Origin: a virus
IMG/VR virus record: IMGVR_UViG_3300025138_000037
Location: 1 to 64,000 of that record
Strand: one strand, 5' to 3'
Length of the DNA: 64,000 nt
Shown here: positions 60,599 to 64,000 of the stretch, piece after piece
How positions within the stretch are numbered: position 1 is the first letter of the stretch
How the letters are laid out: every line of letters begins with the position of its first letter
Made by a program: the position numbers and the translations under genes
The notes under the pieces: model-generated
What the model was told of the DNA's origin: nothing
What the model saw: only the letters and a program-made list of their open reading frames with translations
Databases searched by the model: none

Positions 60599-60787
60599 AT
60601 GAACACATGGTACAACTCATACAAAACTTCTTTAGCGCACTTAGGTTTTCACCTGTCAATTATGGCTATAATTTTGATAATGTGGATGCAAATCTTGTCC
60701 GTTATTTTAGGAACGAATATGGACGGGACTGGCAAGGGGCGCTTGGCGAACACTTACATAAAACAAACAAAATTAGAAGATAATTAG
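60599..60787 (+). CDS. Small membrane protein (alternative frame also open)
   Basis: The 62-residue product (MNTWYNSYKTSLAHLGFHLS start) has one transmembrane helix (about 20-36) and a polar C-terminal GTGKGRLANTYIKQTKLEDN. A second open frame at 60607-60783 would give a soluble 58-residue protein, and I cannot exclude it. I favour the first because its DN and TAG end matches the promoter cassette at 39082, where GATAATTAGG also ends a gene. AAGGA lies only three bases from its ATG and eleven from the other, so neither start is ideal. Confidence 0.42.
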   Translation: MNTWYNSYKTSLAHLGFHLSIMAIILIMWMQILSVILGTNMDGTGKGRLANTYIKQTKLEDN

Positions 60788-60789
60788 GC

Positions 60790-60818
60790 TTGACTTTATA
60801 GCAGTTTTGTGATATAAT
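60790..60818 (+). promoter_or_regulatory. Early promoter for oxygenase-gp61-nrdA
   Basis: TTGACT, 17 bases, TATAAT, ending ten bases before the ATG at 60829. It is highly similar to the polymerase promoter at 39082-39110 including the flanking GATAATTAGG; predicted leader about four bases. Confidence 0.8.
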
Positions 60819-60828
60819 ACATAGTATT

Positions 60829-61353
60829 ATGAAATTGCAACAAATATTTCCACGAATTATTGGCGAGGCTCACTTTAACTTTGACCTATTAGACGATATA
60901 AACAAAATACGAGATAATCCCTCTGGTACACCTAAACGTTGGGTATCAAACAAAACATACAGTACATTTGGTAAAGACTTATGGGATTATCCTAGTTTTC
61001 ACCCTTTCTTAGAATGGCAAGATAGTCAAGTCACCACCTATTGTAAAGACCAAAATATCAAGTTTGAACAATTCAATTGTCAATCTTGGTTTAACATCTA
61101 TACTAAAGGTGACTTCCAAGAAACACATAATCACAATATATCTGGACAACATCTAAGCACAATTTATATGTGTAAAGGACCTACAGGTAGCGCATATACA
61201 TACTTTAGTGATTTTCAAATACAAGACCAGTATCGCTTTGAATTTGAAGAAGGTACATTACTGATATTTCCATCACACATGTTGCATGGTGTATCTCAAC
61301 ACGAATTAGATGATGAAAGGATTACTATTGCTAGTAATTATAAATTAACTTGA
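60829..61353 (+). CDS. 2OG-Fe(II) oxygenase-like protein, HxH type
   Basis: The 174-residue protein has QETHNHNISGQHLSTIYM (His100-x-His102), EGTLLIFPSHMLHGV (distal His153) and DDERITIASNY (Arg164), the TIGR02466-like plan. There is no RBS; translation is likely from a near-leaderless early RNA. It overlaps gp61 by four bases (TTGA) and precedes the primase, as another oxygenase placed at a core-gene boundary. Substrate unknown. Confidence 0.75.
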   Translation: MKLQQIFPRIIGEAHFNFDLLDDINKIRDNPSGTPKRWVSNKTYSTFGKDLWDYPSFHPFLEWQDSQVTTYCKDQNIKFEQFNCQSWFNIYTKGDFQETHNHNISGQHLSTIYMCKGPTGSAYTYFSDFQIQDQYRFEFEEGTLLIFPSHMLHGVSQHELDDERITIASNYKLT

Positions 61354-62333
61354 TAGACTTACAATATTTACACCAGATATCCTACAAACTAGATAGATTT
61401 AAAAAGAAATCTCAACATCTATATAACTTTAGATGTCCTTACTGTGGCGATAGTCAAAAGAAACAATCTAAAGCAAGAGGTTTTGTTTATCGTAGTAAAC
61501 AAGATTATTTTTTTAAATGTCATAACTGTGGTAAAGGTACATCATTAGGCAAACTGATAGAACATATTGACCCAGACCTTTATAAGAAGTGGGTTGTAGA
61601 GAAGTTTAAAAAAGGTAGTAAGAAACACAAAGAACCAGAATTTGAATTTAAACCTGTACGATTTGATGATAAAAATTTAAAGAAGTTAAAGAAACTATCT
61701 GAGTTGCCTCATCACCCAGCCTATGACTTATTCATTACAAAGCGTAAGTTAGAAGACCACGCTGACAAGTTCTATGTTACATGGCATTTTATGACATGGG
61801 TCAATAGTATCATACCTAACAAGTTTCCTAATATAAAAGAAGACCATCCACGTATCATCATACCATTCTTTGATACATCAGGTAAGATGTTTGCCTTTCA
61901 AGGCAGAGCGTTTGGTGATGAAGAACCAAAATATATCACCATCAAATTAGATGAGAACAAAAGAAGAATATATGGCCTAGACAGAATAGACATAAAGAAA
62001 GAGATTAAAGTGGTAGAAGGTCCTATTGATAGTCTCTTTATAGACAATGCTGTTGCCTGTGCAGGTGCAGATATGGTCTTACCAAGAAGTAAAGATAATG
62101 CTGTGTATATCTTTGACAATGAACCAAGAAATACCGTCATTATTAAAAAAATAGAAAATTTAATTACTCAAGGATACCGTGTGTGTATCTGGCCTAAAAA
62201 CATAAAAGAGAAGGATATCAATGATTTAATAATGTCAGGTTATTCTAAAGTAGAGATTGAAGATATTATACATAATAATACGTTTTCAAAATTATCAGCA
62301 ATACAACAATTAAACAATTATAAGGAGGTATAA
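61350..62333 (+). CDS. gp61: gp61 DNA primase
   Basis: The 327-residue primase has an N-terminal zinc finger with CPYCGDS and CHNCGKG (four Cys), followed by a TOPRIM-like core with KVVEGPIDS, VYIFDNEPRN and WPKNIKEKDINDLI. It makes RNA primers for gp43 together with gp41. The start is TTG in a TTGA overlap with the oxygenase; an ATG start would lose the N-terminus. Confidence 0.92.
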   Translation: MIDLQYLHQISYKLDRFKKKSQHLYNFRCPYCGDSQKKQSKARGFVYRSKQDYFFKCHNCGKGTSLGKLIEHIDPDLYKKWVVEKFKKGSKKHKEPEFEFKPVRFDDKNLKKLKKLSELPHHPAYDLFITKRKLEDHADKFYVTWHFMTWVNSIIPNKFPNIKEDHPRIIIPFFDTSGKMFAFQGRAFGDEEPKYITIKLDENKRRIYGLDRIDIKKEIKVVEGPIDSLFIDNAVACAGADMVLPRSKDNAVYIFDNEPRNTVIIKKIENLITQGYRVCIWPKNIKEKDINDLIMSGYSKVEIEDIIHNNTFSKLSAIQQLNNYKEV

Positions 62334-62334
62334 A

Positions 62335-64000
62335 TTGTCCCAAGACACTATTAACGTACAGAAAAGAAATGGTAGGGGCTTAGAACCTCTGGATATTCAG
62401 AAAATACATTCCATGGTGGCGTATGCATGTGAAGGTTTATCTAACGTATCTGAAAGTCAGGTAGAAATGGCAAGTGGACTACAATTCCATGACGGCATGA
62501 CTACAGATGCTATACAACAAATACTGATTAAATCAGCAAATGATTTGATTACTTTAGAGAATCCTAATTATCAATATGTGGCTGCTAGATTGTTATTGTT
62601 TAGTCTTCGTAAATCTCTCCATCATAAATTATGGGACCACCCAACAGTAAAAGAACATATACATAAATGTATTGAGTTGGGTGTCTATGATAAAGAAATT
62701 GTAAACTGGTATGATGAGGACGAACTAGACCAGATGAACAGTTTTATCAAACATGATAGAGATTATTTGTTTTCATATGCAGGTATGCGACAAGTAATTG
62801 ATAAATACCTTGTCCAAGACCGTTCAAACGGTGCTATATTTGAAACACCACAATACATGTATATGATGATTGCGGCTACATTGTTTCGTAATTATGGTAA
62901 AGACAGGAGAATGAGTTATGTTAAGAAATATTACAATGCAATTTCAAATCATCTTATCAATATTCCCACACCTGTTATGGCTGGTGTCCGTACTCCTCTT
63001 CGCCAGTTTGCTAGTTGTGTTTTGGTCGATAGTGATGATACTATTAATAGTATTTTTTCTAGTGACATGGCTATTGGACGTTACGTTTCGCAAAGGGCAG
63101 GCATTGGTATCAACGCAGGCAGAATCCGTGGAATCAATAGTAGAATACGGGGTGGAGAAGTCCAGCACACTGGCGTTGTCCCTTTTCTCAAAAAATTTGA
63201 GGCAACTGTTAAATGCTGTACTCAAAACGGTGTACGAGGCGGGTCAGCAACTGTACACTTTCCTATTTGGCACCAAGAAATAGAAGATATCATTGTTTTA
63301 AAGAACAATAAAGGCACGGAAGACAATAGAGTCCGTAAATTAGATTACTCTATACAAATCTCAAAACTATTCTATGAAAGATTTATTTCTGGTGGTGATA
63401 TTACACTATTCTCACCACATGAAGTACCAGGTCTTTATGACGCTTTTGGTACAGATGAGTTTGACGATTTATATACAAAGTTTGAACGAAGTACAAAAGT
63501 AAAAGGTAAGAAAATACCGGCACAAAAACTATTTGGTGATATACTCAAAGAAAGAGCAGAAACAGGTCGTATTTACATAATGAATATTGACCACGTTAAC
63601 ACACATTCAAGTTTCAAAGACCATGTGTATATGTCAAACTTATGTCAGGAGATTACACTACCTACTGACCCATTAGAGCATATTGATGGTGAAGGTGAGA
63701 TTGCATTATGTATATTAAGCGCAATTAATATGGGTGCAATAACAGACAAGGAAGAGTTAGAAGGACTATGTGATTTATCAGTACGAGGACTAGAGGAATT
63801 GATAGACCTCCAACAATATCCAGTTCACGCTGCAGAGATATCAACTAAGGCTAGACGTAGTTTAGGCATTGGTTATATTGGGTTGGCACACTTTCTGGCA
63901 AAGAATAAAGTTAATTATGCTAGTAAAGAAGCATGGCGTTTGATTGACGAATATACTGAAGCATTCCAATACTATTTACTTAAATCAAGTAATGCAATTG
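62335..64000 (+). CDS. nrdA: NrdA ribonucleotide reductase large subunit, partial
   Basis: An open frame of 555 codons reaches the window edge. It shows class Ia NrdA features: an ATP-cone-like N-terminus (VQKRNGRGLEPLDIQKIH), LRQFASCVL with the redox-active Cys, KCCTQNGVRGGSATVHFP, IMNIDHVNTHSSF, and NLCQEITLPT with the active-site N-x-C-x-E. It reduces ribonucleotides to supply dNTPs. The start is TTG at 62335, six bases after a perfect AAGGAGG. The remaining ~200 residues and nrdB lie outside the window. Confidence 0.93.
   Translation, partial: MSQDTINVQKRNGRGLEPLDIQKIHSMVAYACEGLSNVSESQVEMASGLQFHDGMTTDAIQQILIKSANDLITLENPNYQYVAARLLLFSLRKSLHHKLWDHPTVKEHIHKCIELGVYDKEIVNWYDEDELDQMNSFIKHDRDYLFSYAGMRQVIDKYLVQDRSNGAIFETPQYMYMMIAATLFRNYGKDRRMSYVKKYYNAISNHLINIPTPVMAGVRTPLRQFASCVLVDSDDTINSIFSSDMAIGRYVSQRAGIGINAGRIRGINSRIRGGEVQHTGVVPFLKKFEATVKCCTQNGVRGGSATVHFPIWHQEIEDIIVLKNNKGTEDNRVRKLDYSIQISKLFYERFISGGDITLFSPHEVPGLYDAFGTDEFDDLYTKFERSTKVKGKKIPAQKLFGDILKERAETGRIYIMNIDHVNTHSSFKDHVYMSNLCQEITLPTDPLEHIDGEGEIALCILSAINMGAITDKEELEGLCDLSVRGLEELIDLQQYPVHAAEISTKARRSLGIGYIGLAHFLAKNKVNYASKEAWRLIDEYTEAFQYYLLKSSNAI

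Noticed and set aside
62918-63283. Separate small rightward gene with hydrophobic start
   Set aside because: It is an out-of-frame reading of nrdA, whose own frame continues without a break through this region with conserved catalytic motifs.
1-64000. CRISPR array, insertion sequence, integrase or attachment site
   Set aside because: No regularly spaced direct repeats, transposase-like or integrase-like protein, or tRNA-adjacent repeat was seen; the gene order is that of a lytic T4-like phage.

Overview
This window is a piece of a T4-like (Tevenvirinae-type) marine myovirus genome. It is visibly AT-rich, densely packed and almost free of non-coding DNA. The evidence is a nearly complete, collinear set of T4 core genes: gp13-gp23 for the virion, uvsY, uvsW, gp55, gp47, gp46, gp45, gp44, gp62, regA, gp43, uvsX, gp41, gp61 and nrdA. 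No photosynthesis gene is present in the window. The accessory cargo (ribosomal protein bS21, many 2-oxoglutarate/Fe(II) oxygenases, a tryptophan halogenase, a BMP-type substrate-binding protein, Hsp20, a CobS/CobT-like pair) fits a phage of an open-ocean alphaproteobacterium such as SAR11. The host is inferred, not shown.

Layout. Bases 1-2910 carry six tightly overlapping leftward genes, all read as Fe(II)/2OG-oxygenase-like; these are the only convincing minus-strand genes. From 2940 to 16862 runs the rightward late block gp13-gp14-gp15-gp16-[oxygenase]-gp17-gp18-gp19-gp20-small head genes-gp21-gp22-gp23. A terminator-flanked BMP-family gene follows (16988-18052). Next come a gp19/gp3-like tail gene, uvsY, a conserved gene, uvsW and an Sm-like gene (18093-21845). 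The early and replication block is 21992-46252: gp55, halogenase, gp47/gp46 with two oxygenase-like genes, a glycosyltransferase-like gene, two DruA-like paralogues, CobT-like and CobS-like genes, bS21, Hsp20, clamp, clamp loader, RegA, polymerase, UvsX and helicase. From 46323 to 53733 is a late-type module of enzymes: a ligase-like DUF6267 protein, an HNH-like protein, an NMNAT-like protein with a DUF5872-like tail, an EF-hand protein and a HAD nucleotidase. Structural genes (53772-58217) and a lipase plus spanin lysis cassette (58217-60466) follow. Then come a small gene, another oxygenase, primase gp61 and the start of nrdA, which runs off the window.

Regulation can be read from the sequence. 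Late genes follow TATAAATA-type elements, matching the gp55 and gp45 genes present here. Early genes follow repeated cassettes TTGAC(A/T)-N16/17-TATAAT or TAGGAT, often placed so that the predicted RNA starts within a few bases of the ATG. The same cassette in reverse orientation at 21879-21907 should produce antisense RNA into the uvsW region.

The most interesting hypotheses are four. First, a set of late enzymes may be packaged in the head and ejected, since their N-termini resemble capsid-targeting sequences with prohead-protease-type sites. Second, the oxygenase-superfamily expansion is very large (eleven genes in 64 kb), six of them with HxH instead of HxD/E. Third, paired DruA-like proteins sit inside a phage replication operon. 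Fourth, the early promoter cassettes appear portable and also supply the stop codon of the preceding gene.
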